NCBI RefSeq assembly: GCF_963576615.1
Contig: NC_088714.1
Span: 64,674,667 to 64,738,666, forward strand
Direction of reading: 5' to 3'
DNA: 64,000 bases
Source of the DNA: Watersipora subatra
Lineage: Eukaryota > Bryozoa > Gymnolaemata > Cheilostomatida > Watersiporidae
The notes below the pieces were generated by a model. That model saw only the letters and a program-made list of their open reading frames with translations, was not told the DNA's origin and made no database searches. Shown here one piece after another: positions 43,061-55,199 of this stretch. Within the stretch, counting starts at the first letter, position 1. The number at the start of each line of letters is the position of its first letter. The position numbers and the translations under genes were made by a program.

Positions 43061-45627
43061 TAGCCTGATACTGAATGACACAATAGGGGGAAACTAATGG
43101 AGGATAAAGGAGAAAAACAAATAGACGCCCAACTACTCGACGCTTGGCCTACTTGAATGATTCCGTAATACTAAACTTTTTTGTTAACTCATATACCGAA
43201 CATAACATATGAAACCAGCTGCAGTGAATCACAATTTTCGTGCTTGACTGTATTGTTCATAGCGTGAAACTAGCGAAAGAATATGACACTACTGTATACA
43301 GTTGCATCTAGAGCAATTAGCAAATTTTTGAATATGGAAACACCCCTTAACCTAACCATTACTCAAAACACTGGTAAATTTTTCTAAAAAAGTCTAAGTA
43401 GCCTTTTACTGAACCAATACAAACTATAAAAGATTTATCACAAAGGATAGAAAAGTCAATAACAAACGAGAATCCTTTGAGTTATCTTCTCACAACCCAA
43501 ATAGCTTGCAGAAATATTAGTAAAAAAAGAGCTTGTGATCAAATGGCTGAAAGAAATTGCTGAAGATTGATAAAGCGAAGAGCATGCTTGACATTGATAG
43601 AATAATGTACTCAAGCAATACTCCATAGACCTTTACACAGGTAGAAAATTGATACCATTTTACAACTGTTAAGTAATTATTGGCCCATGCATCTGCTAGC
43701 AGGCGCTACTAGGTGACAGAAGCTGTATTATTACTTTTCAACCAAATTTTATAAAGACATCTAGCATAGTACATGTTACAATTGTTGAGTAAGGGGTAGT
43801 TGAGTGACTCACTATGAAGGTGGCATGAAGTGTTTGGTAAACATCTAGGTGCTTAATGCTGTTTGCATCTATTTATGGAAAGATGATAAATGCTGAACCT
43901 TTGTAAAGTTACAGATGTTTGCTTCATATGTTCCACCTTGTGCAGTATATTTGGTAGATGCCTGCCTTTGGCCTACTTGACAGCCTTGTTATACATTTAC
44001 CTTTGGTGTTGAATAATAGTCAGAATGAATATAACATAGCGAATCACAATACAAGTACGTGACTGTATTGTTCATAACACGATACTAGTGAAAAAATATG
44101 ATGAAACAGTATACGGTACTGTTGAAACTGGAGCAAAAGTTCAAATTTTGGGAAAAGGAAACATCCCTTAGCCTAGCCATTACTCAACATGTTTATCATT
44201 CCTCACAGTAACCCTGTGACAAAAGAATGATAGAAATGTTTCTAATATACTTCCGATAAGGAATAGAATGAATGCGCATATCAAAGTCAGTTGTTCCGGT
44301 TATTAATCACTTTAAGCGTGGCCAGCGTATCGCACCACCGATATGTCGACAAAAATTCTTATATCAATTGTTTACTAAAATGAGTAGATGAGACGGTTAT
44401 TAGTCAGAATTGTCCCATCTCTCGTCAGAGTACATCGCTCTTTCGTTCCTCAATAACTTATGCTGTCAAAGATAACCGGTGGTCAAGAGCACCTGACTCG
44501 CGATTGCAACTTAAAATTCATTATCCGAAAAGATCACTGGTGATCTACTCTTCAGTTTGTAGACAAATCCCTAAAGTAGACTCGTCTACAAACTGATAAA
44601 CAAATGTAACTGTAGTTTGGTGAAACAAAGTGAGATCTGGGAGTTAGGGCGTGAAGAGGGGGTAAGGAAACATCCCTCAATCTAGCCATTACTCGACAGG
44701 TTTATCATTCCTTACAAAAACCTTGTGAAAAAAGAGCGATAGAAACGCTTCTAATATACTTAAATAAGGAATAGAATGAATTCGCATACTAAAAGAGGTT
44801 ACTCCGGTTATTGAATGCTTCAGCTCAAGTGCAGTCAGCATATTACATCACTAGTATGTTGACATAAATTCTTATATTCCTTGTTTACTTGAAGAATGAA
44901 GGAGTGAAAGAGACAATAGACAGCACTATTTAAGGCATATGGCCTTTTAATTCCTCACTGACTTAAGCTGTCAAAAATAACCGGCAATCCAAAGAACTGA
45001 CTCCAAAGTCCCTCCCCCCCCCCCCGACCTGTAAATGACAGTTTCAAAGTCAATATACAGACAGGTCATAGGTCATGGTTGAAAGTGAGTCTGACCTTAA
45101 CTTTCCTTCTAACAAATTAACCGAGTAGACTTGCCTAGACTCTAAGAGGCGAGTCTAAGTGAAGTTGATAAGATAAGGAAAAGATGTAAAGTCTTCAGGC
45201 AGTTTCTCAAAGATTTAGCATGACCTCTGCTTAGCTCACTTCAAATATAAACTACCCTTACAGTAAACTAAATAGCATGCAAACAAAGACTGTGTGTTTT
45301 TAGGAGAATTATTACAAAAACTATGTCTCTTTGATCTTGGCTAGACATGTCTGAGTCCAGTGCCAAGGAGACCTCAATGACTGGAGACATGTCCGTTTGC
45401 ACGGAAATTTAAGGTTGGATGTCATTCCTATCACGCTAGGGGCCTTTTTTGGGAATTGAACCCCAGTTTGTTGCTTGCCGATCAGGTGTTCTAGACTACT
45501 AGATTTAAAGTTATTGCGAGCAAAACGGCGTAAATCAAAACAATATTCCTGAAAGATGGAATTTTGGCTGTCTTTGATTGGTAAATGTTGCCAAAGCATT
45601 AGGCAAGGTTCTGCAATAATACAATAA
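43061..45627. other. Upstream region of the protease gene, internally repetitive
   Basis: No gene seen. About 43206-43380 and 44040-44220 are diverged direct repeats (gactgtattgttcata; ggaaacatccc), and 44157-44300 recurs at 44668-44800. A run of C lies at about 45015-45026. The whole stretch is homologous to about 61230-63170. Confidence 0.5.
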
Positions 45628-45882
45628 CTGGCCTCTCAAAAGACCCATTGTACATTGATGGAGCCAAGAACTGGCCTCTCAAAAGACCCATTGTACATTG
45701 ATGGAGCCAAGAACTGGCCTCTCAAAAGACCCATTGTACATTGATGGAGCCAAGAACTGGCCTCTCAAAAGACCCATTGTACATTGATGGAGCCAAGAAC
45801 TGGCCTCTCAAAAGACCCATTGTACATTGATGGAGCCAAGAACTGGCCTCTCAAAAGACCCATTGTACATTGATGGAGCATT
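45628..45882. repeat. 43-bp tandem repeat, six identical units
   Basis: Units start at 45628, 45671, 45714, 45757, 45800 and 45843 (ctggcctctcaaaagaccca...). No differences were seen between units. The paralogous position near 63186 has one diverged copy, so the array is a recent expansion. Confidence 0.95.
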
Positions 45883-47430
45883 ACTAGATGCTCTGGCTCA
45901 AATCCATGCACCATTTAAACAAATCTCCAACATAATATAGCTTGATGGAAATATAGCGCCTGACTTGTAATTCTGTATTTAGTTTTTCTCAACCCTTATA
46001 AACGCTTGCAGTCGATGTTGCCTAACCAAGTTGTGCTGCTGTTTCATTATATCTGATATACTGCTGCAATTTTTAGCACATGTTGCAACCTTCTGTATAA
46101 CACTTGTAGCTATTGAGAGTGTGTTGAGATTTGATAGATAGTCTGTATAATACCGCCTATGAGCTACTGGGATTTAAGTATAATCGTTATCATTAAACTA
46201 GTTCATCTTTTGTTGGTAAACTATAAAAGTTTATGGTTTTCGTTTTGTGGTTAAATGTGAAAACGGATAAGCAGAGGAGAGGAGGTCAAAGTGCAAGCTC
46301 TAAAGACTGCTTGCTTACCAGAAAAAATTTGAAAAGTCAACATAAAGATGTAGGATGCACCAGCACAGTACTGACATATCAACAACAAAACTCATGTTTG
46401 CAGGTTCCTGTGCAAACCTTCATCTACTTGATGTACTTTTTTCGAAACTGACTATTCATTATCGGTTTATGAAAATGCTGGAAAAGGTTTAATTTTAAAA
46501 CATGTGTAAAAGTAGATTTATCATATTTGCTTAGAACGCTAAATTTCAACAGCTGTACCGTCATTGTTGTAAGGGAAGATTCACTGAAAAGTGTTTTGGT
46601 AAACTGATGCTAGACTACTAACATCTGATTGGTTGAAACTTGAATGAAGTTGAGCTGAGCTACACACTATAATACTCTTGTTAAAACATCAAACAGGCGT
46701 TGGCAGATATAGTGAGTTATTGTATGCAGGTTTATTTGGCGAGGCTTTACTAGTGAGTAAAGTGCAAATAGCAGATTTTTGCTTTGAAACTTCCTAAGAA
46801 AACCTCCCAAGTGAAGACAACCCTATAACAAAGAGAGCATTCAAAATGCCAACTTCACTGGTGACTCCCGTAAAGCCAGCATATTTTTTTAATTTGGAAT
46901 CTGTTGTAACTTATAAAATGTATTCTGTATACACAAATAGATAAAATACAATTATGAAGCCTATCTATTTTTGATATAACTAACATTAAATCTGACAAAG
47001 CATGGGTATTCTTCCTTTTACAATGAAGTAGCATGCTAGTGGGTGTTTAAAGGTAGACTTGCAACAAAATTCACATTACAGTTATTTGGTATCAAAAGAT
47101 TCACCATGTCTTACTCTGTTGTGTGGTAGGTGCAAAATATGTGGAAATGTGATTACAAGCTTTTAAAAGCTCAAAAACGAAAAGCCGCCGTAGACTGAAA
47201 TCTGTTTATTTATCGGATGTAGTCATTGCAGTTTGGCTATTGTCTTGTCACGTGATGTTCTCACGTGAATTGAAAGGCCAATAAAAAGCTCAATATAAAA
47301 CTTGTCGTAGCACTAGTTTATGACAAACACTTCAGGTTTTACTGAGGACCCCGTATCAATTATAGATGTATATTGTAGATGTATTATATATATAAATATA
47401 TATATATATATAAATATATTTATATATAGA
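45883..47430. other. No gene recognised
   Basis: Unique AT-rich DNA. Homology with the right duplicate ends near 46150, opposite about 63530. Short open frames here have no recognisable features. Confidence 0.5.
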
Positions 47431-47651
47431 TATAATGCATGAGTATATGCTCCCTCACTTCGGTTTGGTTGAGCACTCTGTGAGAGGTGCGGCACTATTA
47501 GCCTTTGTGCAAAGCTCATCACTTTTGTGATTTGAGCACTCTGGTGTCAGCGCATTGACTTTCTTAAAGTCTGTGAGGCAACTTAGTTGTTTCATGGCAG
47601 GAAGTCAACTCTCATTGGTAATGGGATTTGCATCCCTTGCCTAAGCTCTGA

Positions 47652-47697
47652 GCTGCACTGATGAGGCTTCAATAGCCGAAACAGTACTGTCTGTAGC
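47652..47697 (+). ncRNA. Type I hammerhead ribozyme motif, intact core
   Basis: Stem I GCTGCA/TGTAGC (one G-T wobble), core CTGATGA, helix II GGC/GCC with loop TTCAATA, core GAA, helix III ACAG/CTGT with a 2-nt loop TA, cleavage site after C at 47691. All conserved core positions are present. It has the minimal helix III typical of Penelope-like element hammerheads. Confidence 0.82.
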
Positions 47698-47701
47698 ATG
47701 A

Positions 47702-47777
<76 letters not shown>
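47702..47777. repeat. (TA)n array left of the Penelope-like dimer
   Basis: About 76 bp of uninterrupted TA. Confidence 0.95.
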
Positions 47778-47782
<5 letters not shown>

Positions 47783-47867
47783 AAAGTATAGGCTAAAAGT
47801 CAGCATAAAGTGCTCGATACTAAAGTAGAGCTTACTATAAATTTGGTAAGAAATTTATTAAAATTTG

Positions 47868-47940
47868 ACTAAGCAAAAAATTACTAAAAGTTTCGTATTA
47901 CACAAAAGGTGTGTAACACTCATCAGATAAAATGCTTAGT
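47868..47940 (-). ncRNA. Hammerhead ribozyme motif in left arm of the dimer
   Basis: Mirror copy of the motif at 48902-48974 with the same core (CTGATGA, GAA) and helices, read on the minus strand. Confidence 0.75.
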
Positions 47941-48021
47941 GAGGACTATACACAAGATTCTGCATTAGCTGGTAAGCTGAAATAAAAGCTCAGGTATTAA
48001 AAGCTAGATGGATAAGATCTA

Positions 48022-48417
48022 TTATGTAATGCTATTTCGTAAAAGGTGTTTCTTAGCATGTCTACATGTAGATATAAGTTCACTACGTTTGTTAAGAGTT
48101 GCCTTCTCAGGTCTGTAAATGATGAAATATTTTTCTAATGTACATAATCTGCACTTTCCGGTGCTTTTAGAGTATGGCTTGGCGTGTGATAAAATCTTCC
48201 AGGCTATGTTGTAGTCAGCGCCGCTTTCCTTGAGTTCCCATATGTGGCTGCTTAGCTCGGTAGAGTAGCGTTTAGAAATGTCCTTGAATGTGGATTTGTG
48301 AAGGTTATATCTAGTTTTGAAGCTGTTTTCGGTTAGCCCTACATATGTGGCTGCAGGTTTATTGTTATCAGTGGTAGTTACGCTTGCCTGGTATATCACT
48401 GATTTTGCTAAGCAATT
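48022..48417 (-). pseudogene. Penelope-like GIY-YIG endonuclease fragment (left arm)
   Basis: The minus-strand reading matches the plus-strand fragment at 48424-48820. It is 5'-truncated at the centre of the palindrome. The apparent N-terminal extension beyond 48417 is antisense of the other arm and not protein. Confidence 0.85.
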
Positions 48418-48423
48418 GTCTGG

Positions 48424-48820
48424 TAATTGCTTAGCAAAATCAGTGATATACCAGGCAAGCGTAACTACCACTGATAACAATAAACCTGCAGCCACATATG
48501 TAGGGCTAACCGAAAACAGCTTCAAAACTAGATATAACCTTCACAAATCCACATTCAAGGACATTTCTAAACGCTACTCTACCGAGCTAAGCAGCCACAT
48601 ATGGGAACTCAAGGAAAGCGGCGCTGACTACAACATAGCCTGGAAGATTTTATCACACGCCAAGCCATACTCTAAAAGCACCGGAAAGTGCAGATTATGT
48701 ACATTAGAAAAATATTTCATCATTTACAGACCTGAGAAGGCAACTCTTAACAAACGTAGTGAACTTATATCTACATGTAGACATGCTAAGAAACACCTTT
48801 TACGAAATAGCATTACATAA
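48424..48820 (+). pseudogene. Penelope-like GIY-YIG endonuclease fragment (right arm)
   Basis: About 130 codons: SVIYQASV, TYVGLTENSFKTRYNLHKST, SSHIWELKESGADYNIAWKI, then CRLCTLEKYFII. This is the C-terminal endonuclease of Penelope-like elements, with the YVG half of the GIY-YIG motif, the Arg of FKTR and the Glu of CTLEKY. The stop is TAA (48818-48820). RT and the N-terminus are missing because the copy starts at the palindrome centre. Confidence 0.88.
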
Positions 48821-48901
48821 TAGATCTTATCCATCTAGCTTTTAATACCTGAGCTTTTATTTCAGCTTACCAGCTAATGCAGAATCTTGTGTATAGTCCT
48901 C

Positions 48902-48974
48902 ACTAAGCATTTTATCTGATGAGTGTTACACACCTTTTGTGTAATACGAAACTTTTAGTAATTTTTTGCTTAGT
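48902..48974 (+). ncRNA. Hammerhead ribozyme motif in right arm of the dimer
   Basis: Stem I ACTAAGCA/TGCTTAGT (8 bp) with an internal loop next to the core, CTGATGA, a 9-bp helix II (GTGTTACAC/GTGTAATAC, one wobble) with loop ACCTTTT, GAA, helix III ACT/AGT with loop TTT, cleavage-site A at 48960. It lies about 80 nt after the endonuclease stop codon. The fold was derived by hand. Confidence 0.75.
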
Positions 48975-48999
48975 CAAATTTTAATAAATTTCTTACCAA

Positions 49000-49002
<3 letters not shown>

Positions 49003-49068
<66 letters not shown>

Positions 49069-49130
49069 TACTCATGCTACATGCTATATATATATATATA
49101 TACTCATGTATATATATATATATATATATA

Positions 49131-49165
<35 letters not shown>

Positions 49166-49250
49166 TATAATTCTATATATATATATATATATATATAGAA
49201 TTACACACACACGCGCACACACGCACACACGCGTGCACACACGCACACTA
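49003..49250. repeat. TA arrays and a CA/CG-rich stretch
   Basis: (TA)n at 49003-49062, mixed TA with actcatg words to 49197, then acacacacgcgcacac-type repeat at 49201-49249. Confidence 0.9.
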
Positions 49251-50539
49251 TGTATATTATATATCATATATATAATGATTATTGCATTGCAATATAAAAC
49301 TAATAGTAATAAAATTGTTTTAAACTTGACTTAAACTTTCGTCTTACTTAATTTTATACATGTGTACATATATTTGTATGTATATATATATAAAACAAAA
49401 AAAGGCTTTTCTTATCATAAGCTGGTGTTGATTAAACAAATAAACAGAGCATTGAGTTTATATATTATGCTATTGGCAATAATTTATTTTCAAATAAAAA
49501 TGTTTTACAAATTATGCTATAGAACAACATTACAACAAAAAAGGACAAAAGGCGTAAGTTAGCCACTAAAATCAATAAGTGGTTTGACATGGAATGTTTA
49601 AAATACTTTTCTCTGTTAAAAGAACGGATAATAGGTGCGAGATTGTTAAGCCACTAGCAATGATATTTTGGGCAATGTAGTTGTTAGTTGCTGTATGCAA
49701 TTTGTTCATATCATGTAAGTTGAAATGAGTTAAAAACTTGTACATGTAGCTGTTTGATAGAATACAAGGACACAAACCATAAAATACCCTTGAAACTTTT
49801 AGTAGGCGTGTATCAAACAATCAGTATAAGTCAAGTAAGAAGATGCAAAGATTTAGGAAAACTGTTCGTTGGAATAAGATATGCTGGAATATAAATTAGA
49901 TTTGCAATTAAATGGGATGCTTATGTTTAATAAAACGTTTAACCAGAAATATAAGTCAAATGAAACCTTCTAAGATGTGAAACATTTTCAAACTAGCATC
50001 TTTTAGCTTTGTTAGAAAGATCACTGTCAACAGACACCCATCTCTGCAACTTCCTATTTTGTTTAGCCTCATGCCTCGTCACATCATTCTCCCTAAAATT
50101 CTTTACTTTCACCATTTTTATTCATAACATTAGTCTTTCAGTGCCCTTTTTATCTGAGACAAATGGCTTACTGAGGCATAATAATTGAATATTGGGTGCC
50201 ACATAAAGACATGTAATTATAAAATGACTTCCTGCTTTTATTCATGACAATCCTTATGTTAAGAGTTATCCTACCTATCACAGCAGATTGACTAAATACC
50301 AAAGCTCTTACTCATTGTTTTAAAATAGTTTTGAGGACCAAGCTATAAAAACCCTAGCTAATCAGCAAACTGCTATACAGTTTTTTGTGTTTCTAAACTT
50401 GTTTTTACATCAACTTGAGACAAATCGTTGTTAGACCAATTGGTATATTAAGCGTGTCGGTTTTGTACTGAATGTCTTTAGCCGAATTGGTGTATTAGAT
50501 ATTGGTTTATTAGTCTCAAAATAACATTCAATAAACATA
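49251..50539. other. AT-rich DNA with one dispersed repeat
   Basis: About 49460-49620 (ttggcaataattt, caaataaaaatgtttt, agccact, tttaaaatac-tttctctg) is a copy of the repeat at 58950-59115. Otherwise nothing recognised. Confidence 0.5.
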
Positions 50540-50639
50540 GGTTGGTGTGACTTCCAGAGTTCCTGATGTAAAATTTCTAGCTGCTGTTTCACTAGATGAC
50601 TGTGTCATTTCTGATAATCAAAGCCTCAGAGTTGAGCTA

Positions 50640-50913
50640 GGTAGAATAGATATTGATTGAATTTTTTACAAACTGTTCCAGTGTTAGTATTGGTTTTATA
50701 GGATCTGCAAGATAGATATTGAAGAACTGTATCAAGTTTGTTAAAGTCACGTATATAAACCTGATCACCTTTGTTGAGCTCGGATAGCTCCTTAGCATTG
50801 TGACGATTGTCATATGAGTGTTTCATTTTGACTTTATAGTTTATCTTTCTTCCAGCGATGAGGTAATGATCTGGAGTGTGATGAATGAGATTGTTCAGTT
50901 CTGTAAGAGTCAT
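50640..50913 (-). pseudogene. Old gypsy integrase C-terminal fragment
   Basis: The frame reads NYKVKMKHSYDNRHNAKELS then LNKGDQVYIRDFN, the region after the integrase core in Ty3/gypsy elements (KxxYDxxHxA...GDxVxxRD). Confidence 0.8.
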
Positions 50914-52054
50914 CTACCCATGAGCATTTATGCTAGAAAATATCTGTTTTGAATCTTTGCGCTGTGGTAAGAGAGTAGAGCAAGAAAAAAATCAGCAGCT
51001 TTCTTGATGCTTATCGTTTTTATAGTTTGGGCAAGTTTCTCTGCTTCACTGTTTGCTTGTGAAAACCAAGGAAAGGTAATAATGTTTTGGAAGCAATATT
51101 CGCATGTAAACCTTTTGAACTCCTGACTGGCATAACAAGGTCTGTTATTGAAATACCAAAGAGGAATGCTTTGGATATCCTGCGTCTGGCGAGTTTTAAT
51201 TTCATAGATTTAATACAGCAGTACTCATCAGGTTGGTGAACTCGAGAATTCTACTCATCTGGAGTAGTAGTCCACAACTTGTTGGCATCCGAGACTCACA
51301 AAGTTTTGGCTGGCGTTGCTGAAAGGTTTTGCTGGTTTTCACCATCTCAATTACATTTGGTCATGTTCTAGGCATTTTTCATATTCATTTTGCAGTTTCA
51401 GATTGATGAGTTTTTTCTCTGCTTTTCTGAGTTGCTAAATGGCTAGTATTAATGTGCTTTAGTCCATCACTTCTTTTTCTAATCAGTATCACTATTTTTT
51501 TATTGTTTAGCAGTAGACTGTTGACAGGTGTAAACTTTGGAGTTGAAGATTTTAAAGAGTGGTTTGCAATCAGTATCAAATGTTACATGTAGGTGTCGTA
51601 AAATGGTCATCTCAAATTTTGAGCACACCCATGCTATACATATATGTATATGTTACAAGCCCATCTAACTTCTGTATTGGTCAAACTTATAGGTTTAGAC
51701 TCAATGAGCTATTGTGACCCATCAGGGTGTATATCTAAAATAATATGCTTCCTAATCTTTAGTTAAAAACATCAATCATGAGGATGATAAGTTTTTTTAC
51801 GCCATACCATTTAAGACAAGAAACTTTGGTGAGTTTTTCTATATATTCCTAATAGCTTGCATCAAATCGATATCTCGGTTCCTTTTTTCTTTCGATTCAG
51901 TAATGCACATAGTACATTGTAGTTTGGTTAAGTTGAAGTTCCTAAAAGATAATTTATCTAGTCTGTTTGCAGATCCAAAAAATGACTCTTTCATAGATGT
52001 AGAGTAGAGTAACTCTAAAATATACTGTAAAAGGTCTGATTCTCAAGGCCCGTT

Positions 52055-52261
52055 TCACTTGCTGATGACACGTTCTGTGAATTTCATTGAGGTTTCATTA
52101 AATACACAAGTTTTAAGGTTCAGAGTCACCTCCAATTCTTTGAGACATGTCAGCATCTTGCATGTCCTCTTGTCTAGTTTTCTTTCAATGTTCACGCGAA
52201 ACACCACTACATTGCCCGTATAGCACAGTACACCGTCTAGTTTATCCAAAATGTCATACAT
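52055..52261 (-). pseudogene. Old gypsy RT fragment
   Basis: LDKLDGVLCYTGNVVVFRVN, then CLKELEVTLNLKTCVFNETS. It is the paralogue of 16582-16767 with the YxDD box degraded to TGN. Confidence 0.75.
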
Positions 52262-53884
52262 GCAGCACTGAAACCTATTTCTTGCACTGACTAAGCCAAA
52301 CGGTACTCAATTGTGGCAATAAAATCTGAGTTCAGTAATGAATTCAAACGGGAGTTGTCCTTCAGTTGTATTTTAAATTTGTATTTGATTTTGTCATGAA
52401 CTTTGCTTCTTACATTCTGGCTGGTGTGTTTTCTACTGCACTGTTTGAATGGGCATCACTTATAACTGCACTATCCACTTAGTCAGATTAGCACAAATGT
52501 AAATTTAATTAGATTCCCTTTTCAGTACTTGCATCATGCCAGAACACCAATCAGTATGGAGAGCTACTTTAAATATTTGGCATTTAATCTCCATCTCATC
52601 TAGTGTTTTTTGACTAGTGATAGTTGTGATTGAGACACATTGTACAGTTTGTGTAATTCAACTGATTTCACATCTTCCATCAACTAGAATGTAAAACTCG
52701 GTGAAATTGACTTTGAGCAAACCTGGGAATATGTCAGAAAACTCATGATAGAACTTTATAGATGTACCTCGACTAGTAGTAATATATTACACATGCATGT
52801 ATTTACTGTAGATTGCAGTGTATGAGACCAAAATATACATGAGAGATATACACACATTTTTGCTCAATGAGTTTATATTCCGATTACTTCACAAATAGAC
52901 TGATTGTCAGCCCTGTTTTTTAGCTACACATATCACCTACATGTAGACTGAACAGTTATTATCTGATGAGCTGTGTTTTAGCCCCACATGTCACCTACAT
53001 GTAGACTGAACAGTTATTATCTGATTGATGAGCTGTGTTTTAGCCCCACATGTCACCTACATGTAGGCTAAACAGTTATTACCTGATGAGCTGTGTTTTG
53101 GCTACATATATCACCGAGGCTAAAGAACAGTTTCCTATCTGATGGTTGTAGTTTTTTTTAGTCATCTTACTACATCTGCATTCTATATACTGTTAGTTTG
53201 GCATCGGAGTTCAATTTTAACTATGCTAAGCGTTCTGTGCTATTACTAAATCTGATGCATAAATATGCTCTCCATGGTTTGTCATTCTGCTCCTAACAAT
53301 TCACTTCACTGCCGAATACTGTGTCATATTTATTTCGTCGAATATAGTGATATAAGTTTGTCTGTTGAGATAAACTTTCCCACAATGTCCCAGCTTTTCT
53401 CAGCATTGGCATTTGATTTGCTGTCTGATCATCTAGACCTCTTGTGAGCATTTCCTCTACACCCGTTGCATTTGGTTTGTTTGCTGTCGGACTTGGACAC
53501 TGAGTTGTGCTGAATACTTTTAGGTTTTTGTTTGCTCCGGTTTGCTGCTTCATACCTTCTGCTCAACTGAGCTGCGTTAGCCAGAGGAAGAACAAGTTCC
53601 GACTGAAGTAGGACTGTTAATCTTTTACCAGGAGTGTGCAGATACTAAGTATTATCAGCAAAACATTCATTTTTATTTTGCAGATGGCATGTTGTTCTTT
53701 TTGAAAAAGGTGATTAAGAAATGCTGCCAAAATAGGCTGTGCTCATTATATTGGTTAAAATTATATTAAGCAGTTTTGTTCTTGAGACAATAGTTTCTCT
53801 AAATACCTTTATTCTACCTTTTGAAAGGCTTTGAAAGCGCCAAGTGACTTTCGAATACTTTAAGAGCAACAAAGATGCTTTGCG

Positions 53885-54095
53885 AAAAGGGTGGAAGAAA
53901 CAAAAAGGGGAAAAAATGCAGCAAAGAAAACAGGAGAGAGTTGGAAAAATAAAATGAAAAGAGAAAGGTAGAGAGAAAAGTTGAAAAAAAAAATTAAGAA
54001 GAGAAATAAAAGAGAAAGAAGAAAAAAAGGGAAAAAGAAGGTTAGGTAGAAAAGGGAAGAGAGGTGGAGAAAAAGAGGGAGCGGGAGAGAAGGAT
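53885..54095. repeat. Polypurine tract, right copy
   Basis: A/G-rich plus strand, homologous in position to 23081-23557 but shorter. Confidence 0.85.
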
Positions 54096-54799
54096 TCAGT
54101 TCTAAAACTCCGTTATAAAACTGGAGAGGAAAAATAAATATAGCTCATGAGGTAAAATGTTCTGAAAAAGAATAGATAATGAGACATAGGGGATAGTTCA
54201 AGTTGGGAGAGAGTTTGTAGGGTATTTATGATATTTATGATATTTACCTGTATAAATGTCTATTGCCTTCACCCTTGAGCATAAAAGACCATCCCCAAGT
54301 AGTTAATTTACTTTTTGCTATCTGATAGAAATAACTAAAACTAATTTATTAAATTAATATAAATATTATGTATTTGCTGCATAGAGTTACAAAAATAAAG
54401 TTTAATAAAAGGCTTAGAAAATGTAGAAACATACATATAAACTGTAAAAGTTGCACTACTTTTTTCACCATCAAATGTAAAATAGTATATATGAATATAC
54501 TAATGTTGAAGGAAACCGGCATAAAACATAAAATCATCTCCTAACAATAATAACTATGAGCTATGCAAACACTATGATTAACATTTTGCAATCATAAAAT
54601 AGTGACAAATTTTATGAGATGAAATTGTTTAAAAAACTTGAATGATAATAATAGATTTGGTAGAAATAGTTTTAGTAGTGAGAAATTGCCAGCAAGTGTA
54701 AAAGTTTATGTAAAGTGCTAGAGGACAAAAAGTGTGATTGTCTGAAAAGAAAATATCTTAATAATATATTATATTACTGGTCAGAAAAACTAAAAATAA

Positions 54800-54966
54800 T
54801 TACGACTCATAATATGCACTGTTATCAGCTCCTCTTTTTGAGATTTTTTCCTGCTTTCCCCGGCTGCAAACACTCCCAATAACAATGCCTATGATAATAA
54901 TAAGTACGATGCCTCCAAGAACTCCACCCATAAGTGCCCACATATAGATTTCACAATACTCTCCAT
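54800..54966 (-). pseudogene. Right copy: last exon (TM and tail)
   Basis: 167 nt with AG acceptor and intact frame ([19 protein letters not shown], then [19 protein letters not shown]). It is very close to exon 20 of the main gene. It is the only exon of the C-terminal half in this copy. Homology with the main gene's intron continues to about 55195 and then stops. Confidence 0.85.
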
Positions 54967-55199
54967 CTGCAATTATAAGCAGGCATGTGAGACCACTTGG
55001 GGTGTAAGAAAAAACTGCTGAAATCCATAAACTTAGAATAGAACAGAAAAAAAAACTTTTGCAAAATTTTCATATCAGTTGCCATAATTTTCACATTTTC
55101 TACATATTTTTTCAATTAGGCTTTACACCAATAAATATATGGTGTTCCAGTTTTTGTTTAGAATTTTTATTTAGATATAATTGGGAAGGTTACAATCAC

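Larger units (their letters stand above)
47430..49200. mobile_element. Penelope-like element remnant, head-to-head inverted dimer
   Basis: A leader-like stretch with a hammerhead motif (47652-47697) is followed by a TA array (47702-47777), then two inverted copies of a 3' element fragment (47836-48417 and 48425-49006, 7-nt spacer), then another TA array. The words gtagcatgagtatata (47693) and its reverse complement (about 49064-49080) face each other outside the TA arrays. Endonuclease fragments, hammerheads, TA flanks and inverted dimers all fit Penelope-like elements. RT is absent. Confidence 0.85.
50540..53870 (-). mobile_element. Old Ty3/gypsy fossil, uninterrupted copy
   Basis: Continuous counterpart of the four fossil pieces at 7437-23050. 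On the minus strand: gag zinc-knuckle remnants (about 53293-53553), an RT fragment (52055-52261) and an integrase C-terminus (50640-50913). All are frameshifted. It contains none of the P, copia or young gypsy insertions and so records their empty target sites at about 50840, 51145 and 53660. A ~62-bp tandem triplication lies at about 52905-53110. LTRs could not be delimited. Confidence 0.75.

Noticed and set aside
48318-48525. Hydrophobic N-terminal extension on both Penelope-like endonuclease frames
   Set aside because: The frame crosses the palindrome centre, so the extension is the antisense of the opposite arm.
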